DNA of 64,000 bases from an uncultured bacterium (lineage in GTDB: Bacteria > Actinomycetota > Coriobacteriia > Coriobacteriales > Coriobacteriaceae). The translations under genes were made by a program, and so were the position numbers. Of this stretch, positions 27,837 through 36,314 are shown one piece after another (the stretch's first letter is position 1; the number at the start of each line of letters is the position of its first letter). The notes beneath the pieces were generated by a model that searched no databases, was not told where the DNA came from, and was given only the letters and a program-made list of their open reading frames with translations. The DNA lies in NCBI GenBank assembly GCA_905214425.1, contig CAJMLY010000003.1:123629-187628 (forward strand), read 5' to 3'.

Positions 27837-28172
27837 TCAGATGAGGTTCTCGCCCAGGTTCTTGCCACCGAGAACGTGCATGTGGAAGTGCATGACGGTC
27901 TGGCCGGCGTTGACGCCCTTGTTGGAGATGACGCGGAAACCGTCCTCCAAGCCCTTGGCCTTAGCGACCTCCTGGATGGCGTGAGCCATGGCGCCCATGG
28001 TCTCGGCAGGTACGTTGTCGGCGATGTCACTGTAATGCTTCTTGGGGATCACGAGCGTATGGACCGGCGCCTGGGGATTGAGGTCGTCGAAGGCGATGAC
28101 CTGGTCATCCTCATAGACAACGGTCGAGGGGATCTCGTGGTTGGCAATTTTGCAGAAGATGCAATCGCACAT
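27837..28172 (-). CDS. HIT-family (HinT-like) nucleotide hydrolase
   Basis: 111 residues starting MCDCIFCKIANHEIPS. Purine nucleoside phosphoramidase type. The histidine triad HFHMHVLGG is near the C-terminus, with the N-terminal Cys-Cys pair (CIFC) common to bacterial HinT proteins. Start at 28172 chosen for AAGGAACC upstream. Downstream of xseB and probably in the same operon, 49 bp apart. Confidence 0.94.
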   Translation of the reverse strand: MCDCIFCKIANHEIPSTVVYEDDQVIAFDDLNPQAPVHTLVIPKKHYSDIADNVPAETMGAMAHAIQEVAKAKGLEDGFRVISNKGVNAGQTVMHFHMHVLGGKNLGENLI

Positions 28173-28221
28173 AGTTGGTTCCTTTCTCACAGACCAAGGT
28201 AATTATATTTGGTCGGGATGG

Positions 28222-28488
28222 CTAGAACGAGAGGTTGTCGTCGGTGTTGGCGGCTTCGCCGTCGGCGAGCACGTCGTTGCCGTCGACGTCCTTAAGAAGC
28301 ACCGAGACCTTCTGCTCGGCATCGGACAGGCGGGTGCGCAGGCTCTTGAGGAGCTCGACGCCGCGGGTATAGCTCTCGAGCGACTGCTCAAGCTCCATAT
28401 CGCCCGACTCCAGGCTGCGGATGATGAGCTCCAGCTCCTGCGAGGCCTGCTTGTACGTAAGCTGCTCGACCGGGGTCTTCTCTGCCAT
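28222..28488 (-). CDS. xseB: Exodeoxyribonuclease VII small subunit
   Basis: 88 residues, two long helices forming the XseB helical hairpin (LTYKQASQELELIIRSLESGDMELEQSLESYTRG). The C-terminal 25 residues are acidic and variable. It wraps the long helical arms of XseA in the single-strand-specific nuclease complex. 42 bp after xseA on the same strand. Confidence 0.94.
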   Translation of the reverse strand: MAEKTPVEQLTYKQASQELELIIRSLESGDMELEQSLESYTRGVELLKSLRTRLSDAEQKVSVLLKDVDGNDVLADGEAANTDDNLSF

Positions 28489-28530
28489 ATCTATTTCCTT
28501 TCCTAAGGGTCTATCACTGTGAAACGCGAT

Positions 28531-30009
28531 CTACTCGACCGCGTTGACGGTTGCCGACACGTTGCCGTCCGCCATGCGCACGCGGATGGCGTCGCCCGGC
28601 GTAAAGGTCTTGGCGCTCGTAGCCACACCGTCATCGCTGTACGCGATGGAATAGCCGCGGGCAAGTACCTTAAGCGGCGACAGGGCATCGAGCGAAGCCG
28701 CCGCACGGCCCAGGTCGGACGCTGGCTTGCTGAGCATCGTGCGCCCCTGATGCTCTAGACGGGAACTCGCAAGCGCGAGCGCATGGCGCTTGCCATCGAG
28801 CCCCGAGGTGCTTGCAACCAGGCGCTCGGGCAGGCGCTCAAAGTTGGAGCGGAATGCCCCGACCGAGCGTACTATGGCGCCCGACAGGCGATCGGCAGTC
28901 AGCGCAAGCTCCGATTCGCGACGCTCAACCATAAATGTGGGGTCGTTGAGGCACGGGCGGCACGCAGCCGCATCGAGCGCATCGCCCAGACGGGCCGTAT
29001 AGGTATCCCAGGCGCGGCGACCGCGCTGATCGAGCATCTCCAGGTCGACCTGGGCCGACCCAATCATCGATGCCATCGCGGCACCCAGACGCTGATGGCG
29101 CGCCTCGAGCACATCGGCCAACTCCGTCATAGCCGGCGCCACCGATTCTGCCGCCGCCGTGGGCGTGGAGGCGCGGCGGTCGCTCACCATGTCGCAAATC
29201 GAGGTATCGGGCTCATGGCCAATGCCGGTCACCACGGGCACGGGACAAGCCGCCACCGCACGGGCAAGCTCCTCGTCATTAAAGGTCATGAGGTCCTCAA
29301 AGGAGCCGCCGCCGCGCACCAGCAAGATGCAGTCGGGCGCCGGCGTGATTGCGGCGGCACGGCACAGGCCCTCAATAAGCTCGGCCGGCGCACCCTCGCC
29401 TTGAACCTTGGCGCCCACGCAGACGAGCTCGACGAGCGGGTTGCGCCGACGCAATGTACGCTTGACGTCGTCGATTACCGCACCGGAAAGCGAGGTGACG
29501 ACCGCCACGCGGGAGCAGAACACCGGGATGCGGCGCTTGCGCGCTTCGTCCATCAGGCCCTCGCGGCGTAGCTTTTCGGCCAGTTGCGCCACTTGTTGAC
29601 GCAGCAGACCCTCCCCCGCCAGCGAAAACGAGCGAGCGACAAAGCTCATGCGGCCTGTGGCCTTATAGAGGTTGAAGCTGCCCTTAAAGCTCACCTGCAT
29701 GCCGTCACGCAGATCGAAGGTACGCTTGAGATAGGCGCCCTTCCAGATGATGCAGTCGACGGCGGCCGAGTCGTCTTTAATCTGGAAGTAGCAGTGGCCG
29801 CTTCGGGCATTGGGGCCACGGAAACCCGTGACCTCGCCCAAAACGCTCAGTTGCGGAATGGCATCGAGCGCGCCGGCGGCGATCTCCACCGCTTGGCTCA
29901 CGCTGAGCTCTTTACGCTCTTGCTCGTCCGATCCGTCGAACTCGGCGGAAACGGTATTGCCGGTCAGATTCCAGCCTGCCACGCAGCCCCCTTTCGTCAT
30001 CGTGCACAT
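28531..30009 (-). CDS. xseA: Exodeoxyribonuclease VII large subunit
   Basis: Up to 492 residues. An N-terminal OB domain (about 35-130; LSVLGEVTGF, SGHCYFQIKD) is followed by the catalytic domain with VVTSLSGAVIDDV, LLVRGGGSFEDLMTFNDE and VVTGIGHEPDTSI, then a long coiled-coil arm and a short OB-like end (LARGYSIAYSDDG). The start is uncertain: ATG at 30009 has GGAG five bases upstream, and a GTG at 29982 follows AAAGGGGG more strongly. First gene of xseA-xseB-HIT. Confidence 0.93.
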   Translation of the reverse strand: MCTMTKGGCVAGWNLTGNTVSAEFDGSDEQERKELSVSQAVEIAAGALDAIPQLSVLGEVTGFRGPNARSGHCYFQIKDDSAAVDCIIWKGAYLKRTFDLRDGMQVSFKGSFNLYKATGRMSFVARSFSLAGEGLLRQQVAQLAEKLRREGLMDEARKRRIPVFCSRVAVVTSLSGAVIDDVKRTLRRRNPLVELVCVGAKVQGEGAPAELIEGLCRAAAITPAPDCILLVRGGGSFEDLMTFNDEELARAVAACPVPVVTGIGHEPDTSICDMVSDRRASTPTAAAESVAPAMTELADVLEARHQRLGAAMASMIGSAQVDLEMLDQRGRRAWDTYTARLGDALDAAACRPCLNDPTFMVERRESELALTADRLSGAIVRSVGAFRSNFERLPERLVASTSGLDGKRHALALASSRLEHQGRTMLSKPASDLGRAAASLDALSPLKVLARGYSIAYSDDGVATSAKTFTPGDAIRVRMADGNVSATVNAVE

Positions 30010-30096
30010 GGGCTCCGGCCCTGCGCTAATTCAAGTCCAACACATAGTACAGCGCCGCGGGGACACAAATCCCCACGGCGCCCAGCGACCAATTTG

Positions 30097-30801
30097 TTAT
30101 CGGTTGGAGTTTCTGTTGTAGCGAGCCATAAGATAGAGCAGCTGAATGATCGAAGTGAGCGCTGCGGCAACATAGGTAAGCGCGGCGGCCGTCAGTACCT
30201 TCTTGGCACCGTTGACCTGCTTGGAGCTCATACCCGACTGCTCAATATACGCCACGGCGCGGCGACTGGCATCGATCTCGACCGGCAGCGTAACCAGCTG
30301 GAACAGCACGCTAAACGAGAAGAAGACCAGCGCGAGGGTCGTAAGCCCCGCGATGTTCATGAACAGGCCCATGAGCAGCACGATGGTCCAAGTGTTCTGG
30401 GTAAAGTTGACGACCGGCACGAGGGCGGTGCGTACCTTCATCATGGCGTAACCACTTTGACGCTGAGCGGCGTGACCCGCCTCGTGACAGGCGACGGCAA
30501 CGCTTGCGACCGAACCGCCCGAACGGTTAGCGTCCGAGAGATACAGATTGTTATCCTGCGGGTTGTAATGGTCGGTGAGCTCACCGGCGACACCCTTAAT
30601 ACCCACGGCATTGCAACCACTGGCGTCGAGCATGCGGCGAGCGACCGTGGCGCCCGTGTCGCCGTCCGAGCGAACCTTGGACCAGGTTTTGTACGTCGAG
30701 TTAATATAGTTCTGCGCGGCAAGGCCAAGCACCGTGCAGACAAGAACAACCAGCAGGTACAGCGGGTCGATGCCAAAGCCGTATCCATAGTAATAAGGCA
30801 T
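30097..30801 (-). CDS. YugP-like membrane zinc metallopeptidase
   Basis: 234 residues. HEAGHAAQ near residue 106 is the zinc-binding HEXXH site. One N-terminal membrane helix (about 12-30), two close helices after the active site (about 130-175) and a last one at 205-225. Family proteins (neutral zinc metallopeptidase, YugP type) have no settled substrate. Own unit, no overlapping neighbour. Confidence 0.88.
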   Translation of the reverse strand: MPYYYGYGFGIDPLYLLVVLVCTVLGLAAQNYINSTYKTWSKVRSDGDTGATVARRMLDASGCNAVGIKGVAGELTDHYNPQDNNLYLSDANRSGGSVASVAVACHEAGHAAQRQSGYAMMKVRTALVPVVNFTQNTWTIVLLMGLFMNIAGLTTLALVFFSFSVLFQLVTLPVEIDASRRAVAYIEQSGMSSKQVNGAKKVLTAAALTYVAAALTSIIQLLYLMARYNRNSNR

Positions 30802-30865
30802 GCGAATTCCTCCGAATCGAGTTACACGTTGGAGGCATTCTACCCACTCAAGCGGCTAGGCTTCC

Positions 30866-31999
30866 TTATAGCAATTCAATTTTGCCATCTTTGACCGTCA
30901 ACCCCATATTGCCCGAGAGCAGATCGTCCAGGCGCGAGCCCACAAGCTCAAAGCGCCAGCCTTCGCGCAGGGGGCTCTGCTCAGGATGCTCAACATAGTC
31001 GGCCAGGTCATCGCGCGAGGCAATGACCGAGGTCGCCACGCCCGAGCGCTCGGCAACCAGGCGAATGAGCGCATACATCAGGTCTGTCACGCTCTCCAGC
31101 TCCGGCGAGATCTGACGGTGTCCGCGCACCATGAGCGGCAGGCGATCGTGCGGGCAGCTCGCGCCGCGCTTGATGGCCATGAGTGCGCCATCCACGTCAC
31201 GCTCCCCCAACTGATCGGTACCGCGAATGCTACGGAACTCCTCAACGCGCACAGGGTTGCGCTTGACGAGCGCCAGCAGCGTGTCGTCGGACATGACCCA
31301 CTTGCGCGGGATGTTGCGGCGCTCGGCACGATCCTCGCGCCAGGCGGCGAGCTCGCGCGCGATACCCAGCTGGTGACGGCTGCACGAATTGATGCGTTTG
31401 ACCTTGCGGAACGCCTCGTGGCGATCGGCGCGATAGTGCGACTCGTCGGCCAGCGGACGCAACTCGTCGAGCACCCAGTCCACCCGGCCCAGCTCGCGCA
31501 GGCGACTCATCATCTCGGTATAGGCAACGATCAGGTACTTGACGTCATCGATCGCGTACTCAATCTGCTTATCGGTCAGCGGGCGACGCGACCAGTCGGT
31601 CAGCGACTCGGTCTTGGGCAGCGAGACGCCGCAAAACGTCTGCACGAGTGCGCCGTAGGAAATCTGCTGGCGCTCGCCCAAAAAGGCGGCGGCCACCTGC
31701 GTGTCAAAAATCGGATGCGGCAGCACGCCCACGGTATGGAGCATGACCTCCATATCCTGCGAGCAGGCGTGGAAGACCTTGGTCACGCTCTCGTCGGCCA
31801 TAAGCTCGGCCAGCGGCGATAGGTCGTCGATTACCAGAGGATCGACCGCTACGCTCTCGGCAGGGGTGGCAATCTGAACCAAACACAGACGCGGATGGAA
31901 CGTGCGCTCGCGCAAAAACTCGGTATCGACGGCAATCGCGTCGAATTCACGGGCGCGCTGGCAAAAGTCGAGTAGAGCCTGATGTGTGGAAATGTACAT
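30866..31999 (-). CDS. rnd: Ribonuclease D
   Basis: 377 residues. 3'-5' exoribonuclease for tRNA and small RNA 3' ends. The DEDD nuclease domain occupies about 1-190, with AVDTEFLRE (first Asp/Glu pair), VFHACSQDMEVM and the IEYAIDDVKYL motif; two HRDC domains follow. The start at 31999 (MYISTHQALLDFC) fits the domain; a start 12 codons upstream is possible, and the ribosome site is weak for both. Confidence 0.92.
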   Translation of the reverse strand: MYISTHQALLDFCQRAREFDAIAVDTEFLRERTFHPRLCLVQIATPAESVAVDPLVIDDLSPLAELMADESVTKVFHACSQDMEVMLHTVGVLPHPIFDTQVAAAFLGERQQISYGALVQTFCGVSLPKTESLTDWSRRPLTDKQIEYAIDDVKYLIVAYTEMMSRLRELGRVDWVLDELRPLADESHYRADRHEAFRKVKRINSCSRHQLGIARELAAWREDRAERRNIPRKWVMSDDTLLALVKRNPVRVEEFRSIRGTDQLGERDVDGALMAIKRGASCPHDRLPLMVRGHRQISPELESVTDLMYALIRLVAERSGVATSVIASRDDLADYVEHPEQSPLREGWRFELVGSRLDDLLSGNMGLTVKDGKIELL

Positions 32000-32097
32000 A
32001 TCAACCCATCGAATAAGGTTAGGCCCGAAAAACACGGGTAGGATATCGGCATTGCCTTACAACTATACTCGGTTAGTCACAGAACGGGAACGTAAGT

Positions 32098-33015
32098 ATG
32101 CGCTGCCTTATCATCCACAACCCGGCATCGGGCCCCAGCTCAGATGAAATCTACGCATTCACGCACGCCCTCGCGCAGGGCGGCGACGAGGTCGTGATGC
32201 GTTTTATCGGCGATGGCATGGAACCCGAGGACGCCGTGGCGGACGTACGCAAATTCGATCGCGTGGTAGTCTCAGGCGGCGACGGCACCGTCTCCAACGT
32301 ACTCGATCAGATGCGCGGATGCGGTGTCCCCACGCTCGTCTTCCCCTCCGGTACGGCCTGCCTGTTCTTCAACAACATCGGCAATGCCCCCGAGGCAGCG
32401 GCGCTCGCCAAGGCTTGCCGCGCCGGTCGCACGGTCAAAGTGGACATGGGCGAGCTCTTTTGGCTCGACGAGAACGGCAACGAGAAGCGCCACGGCTTTA
32501 TCATCATCGCCGGCTCGGGCTTCGACGCCGAGATCATGATGAAGGCCGCTCCCACCAAAAACGACATCGGCGAGATCGCCTACTTCCTCTCCGCGCTCGC
32601 CACGCCCAACCCCACGGTGGCGCACTTTACGATTGAACACGACGGCATTGTCGAGGAGCTCGATGGCATCTGCTGCATGGCCGGCAACACCTCGGTCATC
32701 CAAAACGACATCAACCTGTTCCCCGATTGCCGCATGAACGACGGCATGGTCGACATCGCGGTCATCGAGCCCGTAAAAACCGTCCAGCTCCTGCCCACCG
32801 TGATCACCGCCGCGCTCGACCCCGCCGGCAAGGTGCTCGGCCGTCCGCAGTTCAAGATCATCCAGACCAAAGAAGCCAAGATCACCTGCACGCCGTCGTT
32901 GGGCATGCAGTTCGATGGCGAGATCATCTCCAGCAACTCGGGCGTCTTTGGAGCCCGCGCGCTTCCGCAATGCCTCGACCTCATCGTCGACGAATTCTCA
33001 CCGCTTGGTAAATAG
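32098..33015 (+). CDS. Diacylglycerol/lipid kinase family protein
   Basis: 305 residues. DAGK catalytic domain: HNPASGP at the N-terminus, VSGGDGTVSNVL with the nucleotide-binding GGDGT near residue 60, and PSGTAC near 83. Acts on a membrane lipid from the cytoplasmic side. The Asn usual in GTxNDFA is replaced (GTACLFFNNIGN), seen in the YegS-like and LCB5-type groups. Divergent from rnd, with about 98 bp between. Followed after nine bases by a tiny membrane peptide gene. Confidence 0.88.
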   Translation: MRCLIIHNPASGPSSDEIYAFTHALAQGGDEVVMRFIGDGMEPEDAVADVRKFDRVVVSGGDGTVSNVLDQMRGCGVPTLVFPSGTACLFFNNIGNAPEAAALAKACRAGRTVKVDMGELFWLDENGNEKRHGFIIIAGSGFDAEIMMKAAPTKNDIGEIAYFLSALATPNPTVAHFTIEHDGIVEELDGICCMAGNTSVIQNDINLFPDCRMNDGMVDIAVIEPVKTVQLLPTVITAALDPAGKVLGRPQFKIIQTKEAKITCTPSLGMQFDGEIISSNSGVFGARALPQCLDLIVDEFSPLGK

Positions 33016-33024
33016 GAGGACCCC

Positions 33025-33117
33025 ATGAACGACAATCCCCTGATCGGCTTTATCATCATCGTCTTGGCCATGCTCGTCGGCTATGCGATCAACGTGATCC
33101 ACCGCCGGAAGAAGTAA
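33025..33117 (+). CDS. 30-residue single-helix membrane peptide
   Basis: MNDNPLIGFIII then VLAMLVGYAINV and a basic end IHRRKK. One membrane helix with positive C-terminus, so N-out/C-in by charge. A very strong ribosome site, TAGGAGG, sits six bases before the ATG and nine bases after the lipid kinase stop, and a good terminator follows. It is therefore likely a real second gene of that operon, perhaps a small partner of the kinase. No family recognised. Confidence 0.65.
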   Translation: MNDNPLIGFIIIVLAMLVGYAINVIHRRKK

Positions 33118-33152
33118 ATCCACATTGGTATGATATTCATCCAATTATCGTC

Positions 33153-33198
33153 TCCCCCGTTGTTTATGCATTTGCCAAACAGCGGGGGATTTTCTTTG
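33153..33198 (+). terminator. Terminator after the lipid kinase operon
   Basis: CCCCCGTTGTTT pairs with AAACAGCGGGGG, followed by ATTTTCTTT. Confidence 0.88.
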
Positions 33199-33282
33199 CG
33201 CCTCGTGCAAGGCACTTTATTCAGGTACAGTAATTGCAGGGTGCCTTTATTTAAGTAAAGCTACAAAATGAGTATTCTTATC

Positions 33283-33312
33283 CGCTCATCGCATATTTTA
33301 GGACGCTCATCG
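33283..33312 (+). promoter_or_regulatory. Direct repeat CGCTCATCG at 21-bp period
   Basis: CGCTCATCG at 33283 and 33304, each followed by a TATTT-containing stretch, about 115 bp before the C69 dipeptidase start. Looks like a regulator site reading two successive turns of one helix face; the sequence differs from the arcA boxes. The remaining part of 33118-33424 shows no gene. Confidence 0.45.
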
Positions 33313-33379
33313 AGTATTTCATCGAATCTAGTGAATACTCTTTAGACTTCCGATAGGCTAATAGATGTATTTATTAGCT

Positions 33380-33407
33380 GAAATCCCGCACGGTTCCGCG
33401 GGGTTTC
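33380..33407 (+). promoter_or_regulatory. Leader hairpin of the C69 dipeptidase gene
   Basis: GAAATCCCGC pairs with GCGGGGTTTC (one G-T), ending ten bases before the GGGAGGG ribosome site. No T-run, so more likely mRNA stability or translation control. Confidence 0.45.
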
Positions 33408-33424
33408 AACGGTTGGGAGGGATT

Positions 33425-35227
33425 ATGAGGTTTACTCATCCTGTCAACACGCTCAAAAAGCTCGGCTGCGGCCTTGCGTTTGGAGCAGCGGCCATCATGG
33501 CCATGCCGACTTCGGCACTCGCCTGCACCCAGATCTACATGGGCAGCAAGCTCACGGCAGACGGCAACACGTACTACGGCCGTTCCGAGGACTTCGGTCC
33601 GCGCTATGTCAAGCACTTTGGCATTGAGCCCGCACACAAGGACGGCAACGAGTACACCTCGGTCGAGTCCGGTTTTGAGTACAAGTCCAAGGGCGCAACC
33701 TACCGCTACACCTTCGTTCGCGACAACCCCTCGCAGTGGGAAGATCGCTACGACGCATATTCCGAGGCCGGCATCAACGAGAAGGGCGTCTCCTGCTCCG
33801 CCACGTTGAGCACCTCCTATAACGAGAAGGCCGAAGAGGCCGACCCCATCACCGAGGAGACCGGCATTGGCGAGTACAGCTATGCCAGCGTCATCCTGGG
33901 CGAGAGTGCCACGGCCCGCGAGGGCGTCGAGCTCATCGGCAGCCTGATCGACGAGCAGGGCGTCTGCTCCAACGACCAGATCATCATCGCCGACAGCACC
34001 GAGACTTGGCTGTTCGCCGCGCTTTCCGGCCATCAGTGGATTGCCATGAAGCTCGCCGATGACATCGCCTCGCTCAACCCCAACATCGGCAACCTCACCT
34101 ATAACGTCGACCTCGATGACACCGAGAACTGTCTCCATTCCGAGGGCATCGAGTCCATGCCTAAGGAGAAGGGCTTTGCCGAGTACACCGACGGCAAGTT
34201 CGACGTCGCCAAGACCTACGGCGAGGAGATCGACGAGGCCGGTATGCACCAGTGGTCGCGCTATATCCAGGGTCGCGATTACTTCATGGCCCCGCTGGCT
34301 GAAGGCACTGACTACGAGATCGTCAAGGACGAGCGCGAAGAGGCTCGCGCCACGACCGGCGCCCTGGTCCACGAGATGCAGCCGCTGTTCTTCCAGCCCG
34401 GCAAGTCCGACTGGAACACCTTTGAGATGATTCGTTCCTTTGCCGCTCGCGGCGAGAATGTCGCCGGCCTCAACGCCAACACCGACGGCGCCTATGCCAT
34501 CGGCTCCAACCGCAACACCGAGATCCACACCTTCCAGATCCGTCACGGCATGGATCCCGAGATCGCGACCATCCAGTGGGAGATGCTCTCCAACGCTGAG
34601 TTCTCCGTCGCCATCCCCCTCTACTCCGCACTGCTCACCGAGGTCAGCCCCTACTTCAGCGATCAGGATGTCTCTTTCGATCACTGCGAAGAGGAAGATG
34701 TCGTGAACAACGAGGAGCCCAAGAACTCCATCAACTACGTCCTCATGGACATCAACACGCTCGCCTATGAGAACCGCGACCACTGCGCCACCGGCGTCCG
34801 CGCCTATCTCGACGCCCTGCAGAAGGAACTCATCGAGCAGAACCTGACCGTCGACGAGGCCATGCAGGCCGAAGAAGGCACCGAGGCCCGCACCGCCCTG
34901 GCCAACAAGGCCGGCAAGGCTGCCACCAAGAACACCTACCTCAAGTGCAAGGCTATGCTCGAGGAGATGCGTGACTACCTCAAGGAGGAGGATTTCTCCG
35001 AGGAGTTCGTCCCGAGTGACTACGATGCCGACAACGACTGCCTGGTCGAGTCCATCACCTACGCCGACGAGGCCCTTTCCGATGAGGACGTGGCCGAGCC
35101 CGAGGCCGAAGAGGAAGAGGTCACCGAGGAGAAGTCCGAGGGCAACAACATGGCCGCCATGGCCGTTGGCGCCGTCGTCATCATCGGTGTCTGCGCCTAC
35201 GTGATCTATCGTCGCAAGAAGGCCTAA
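33425..35227 (+). CDS. C69-family dipeptidase, secreted and membrane-anchored
   Basis: 600 residues. Signal peptide (about 1-34; LKKLGCGLAFGAAAIMAMPTSALA) directly followed by CTQIYMGSKL, where the cysteine is the N-terminal nucleophile of the Ntn-type peptidase C69/PepD family once exposed. The hydrolase domain runs to about residue 480, then an acidic linker (EPEAEEEEVTEEKSE) and a C-terminal membrane helix with YRRKKA. It therefore sits outside the membrane with the enzyme exposed. It should split dipeptides from host or dietary protein, feeding arginine and tryptophan use. The start at 33425 follows GGGAGGG. Confidence 0.92.
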   Translation: MRFTHPVNTLKKLGCGLAFGAAAIMAMPTSALACTQIYMGSKLTADGNTYYGRSEDFGPRYVKHFGIEPAHKDGNEYTSVESGFEYKSKGATYRYTFVRDNPSQWEDRYDAYSEAGINEKGVSCSATLSTSYNEKAEEADPITEETGIGEYSYASVILGESATAREGVELIGSLIDEQGVCSNDQIIIADSTETWLFAALSGHQWIAMKLADDIASLNPNIGNLTYNVDLDDTENCLHSEGIESMPKEKGFAEYTDGKFDVAKTYGEEIDEAGMHQWSRYIQGRDYFMAPLAEGTDYEIVKDEREEARATTGALVHEMQPLFFQPGKSDWNTFEMIRSFAARGENVAGLNANTDGAYAIGSNRNTEIHTFQIRHGMDPEIATIQWEMLSNAEFSVAIPLYSALLTEVSPYFSDQDVSFDHCEEEDVVNNEEPKNSINYVLMDINTLAYENRDHCATGVRAYLDALQKELIEQNLTVDEAMQAEEGTEARTALANKAGKAATKNTYLKCKAMLEEMRDYLKEEDFSEEFVPSDYDADNDCLVESITYADEALSDEDVAEPEAEEEEVTEEKSEGNNMAAMAVGAVVIIGVCAYVIYRRKKA

Positions 35228-35354
35228 GGCCCTCATGTCCTAGCTGAGCGGGCGGGGCACATGAGTCACCACGCCCGCTCAGCCCGCTCTTTTGACCGGC
35301 GGGAAACCCGCCTGAAATCTTTTTAAAAAAGATTTCCCCGCACACACTTCGCTG
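35228..35354. other. Intergenic segment before the tryptophan leader
   Basis: Contains GAGCGGGCG with CGCCCGCTC (the dipeptidase terminator region), GGCGGG-AAA-CCCGCC, and the palindrome GAAATCTTTTT with AAAAAGATTTC just before the leader promoter. Confidence 0.5.
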
Positions 35355-35363
35355 TGCTATAGT
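35355..35363 (+). promoter_or_regulatory. Extended -10 promoter of the trp leader
   Basis: TGCTATAGT at 35355-35363 is an extended -10 without a clear -35; it lies 58 bases before the leader peptide start. Confidence 0.5.
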
Positions 35364-35421
35364 GCAGCGCAACAGCAACTAGGTGCGACCGCGCCACGGC
35401 ATCACGAAAGGAGCCACCAAC

Positions 35422-35490
35422 ATGAAGAACACGATGAAGTCTCTCAACAACTGGTGGTGGCGTGATGCGAATACGATCGGTCGACAGTGA
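35422..35490 (+). CDS. trpL: Tryptophan leader peptide
   Basis: 22-residue reading frame MKNTMKSLNNWWWRDAN and a short GRQ-containing end. Three consecutive Trp codons lie at 35452-35460. AAAGGAG is eight bases before the ATG. A terminator follows at 35527, and segments GGCGTGA (in the Trp codon region) and TCACGCC (35495-35501) can pair as the usual region 1/2 of a ribosome-mediated attenuator. It precedes a transporter operon, not trpE. Confidence 0.85.
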   Translation: MKNTMKSLNNWWWRDANTIGRQ

Positions 35491-35526
35491 GTCCCTCACG
35501 CCTGTTTTTGCGCTCTAGGTGATTGG

Positions 35527-35557
35527 AAGGCCTCCGGTTTCGACCGGGGGCCTTTTT
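35527..35557 (+). terminator. Attenuator terminator of the tryptophan transporter operon
   Basis: AAGGCCTCCGGT and ACCGGGGGCCTT pair over 12 positions around a TTCG loop, followed by five T. It is 78 bp upstream of the S-component start, inside the leader. Confidence 0.88.
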
Positions 35558-35634
35558 CTATCTCGAGCCCGATCGCATTCGCATCACGCGCCTCCGCTTT
35601 TCTCTTGCACTCCCATTCCGAAAGGATTTTCACC

Positions 35635-36207
35635 ATGTCTCAGAACACCACCGCCACCCAGCCCCGCACCGTCCAGACCGCCGACCGCGGCAAACTCGAC
35701 GTCCGTGCTCTCGTCCTGCTCGCCATCCTGCTCGCTGCCGGCTTCATCCTCAACTTCACCGTCGGCAAGGCCATCTCGGGCATCTCGGGCGGCATGATCA
35801 GCCCCGAGTTCATCATCTCGGCCTTCTGCCTCACCATCCTGGTCGTTCGCCCCAACATCGGCCAGGCTCTCGTCATTGGCCTCATCTCGGCTGCCGTGAT
35901 CCAGATCACCACCACTTCGCCTTTCGTCGATTTTGCCGCCGAGGGCATCGCCGCCATGCTCATGGCCGGCGTCGTCAACGCCGCCGGCAAGAGCGGTCAG
36001 GTCAAGCCCGCCATCGCCATTGTCGCAACCTTCCTGACCACCTTTGTCTCCGGCGTCATCTTCATGGTCATCAAGATGGCCATGCTCGGCGTGGTAGGCG
36101 AGCTCGCCGCCGCCATGCTGCCCGTCGTTGCCATGACCGCCGTCTTTAACGCCATTCTGGTCGGCGCCCTCTATCTGCCCATCCAGAAGGCCCTGAAGCT
36201 CAACTAA
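35635..36207 (+). CDS. trpP: ECF transporter S component, TrpP-like (tryptophan)
   Basis: 190 residues, five to six membrane helices between residues 25 and 185, with LVLLAILLAAGFILNF and the Gly-rich ISGISGGMISPEF, typical of the small ECF substrate-binding subunits. Tryptophan as substrate is supported by the Trp-Trp-Trp attenuator in its leader and by similarity in layout to TrpP proteins. First gene of S-ATPase-T. AAAGGA lies eight bases before the ATG at 35635. Confidence 0.82.
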   Translation: MSQNTTATQPRTVQTADRGKLDVRALVLLAILLAAGFILNFTVGKAISGISGGMISPEFIISAFCLTILVVRPNIGQALVIGLISAAVIQITTTSPFVDFAAEGIAAMLMAGVVNAAGKSGQVKPAIAIVATFLTTFVSGVIFMVIKMAMLGVVGELAAAMLPVVAMTAVFNAILVGALYLPIQKALKLN

Positions 36208-36252
36208 CTCATCGCTGCCCCACCAGCAAAGACTATCCCAAACGACTAGCTT

Positions 36253-36296
36253 TTGGGGACGTTCTTAAACGACTGGTCATTTAAGAACGTCCCCAA
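36253..36296. repeat. 17-bp perfect palindrome inside the ECF operon
   Basis: TTGGGGACGTTCTTAAA (36253-36269) and its exact reverse complement (36280-36296) around a 10-base loop, between the S component and the ATPase genes. No T-run. Possible processing or expression-tuning element, or a repeated intergenic palindrome. Confidence 0.7.
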
Positions 36297-36314
36297 TGAC
36301 TACGAAAGGTATCC

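Noticed and set aside
33374..35236. A 620-codon open frame antisense to the C69 dipeptidase
   Set aside because: The dipeptidase has signal peptide, nucleophile and ribosome site; the opposite frame is a codon-bias shadow with repetitive composition.
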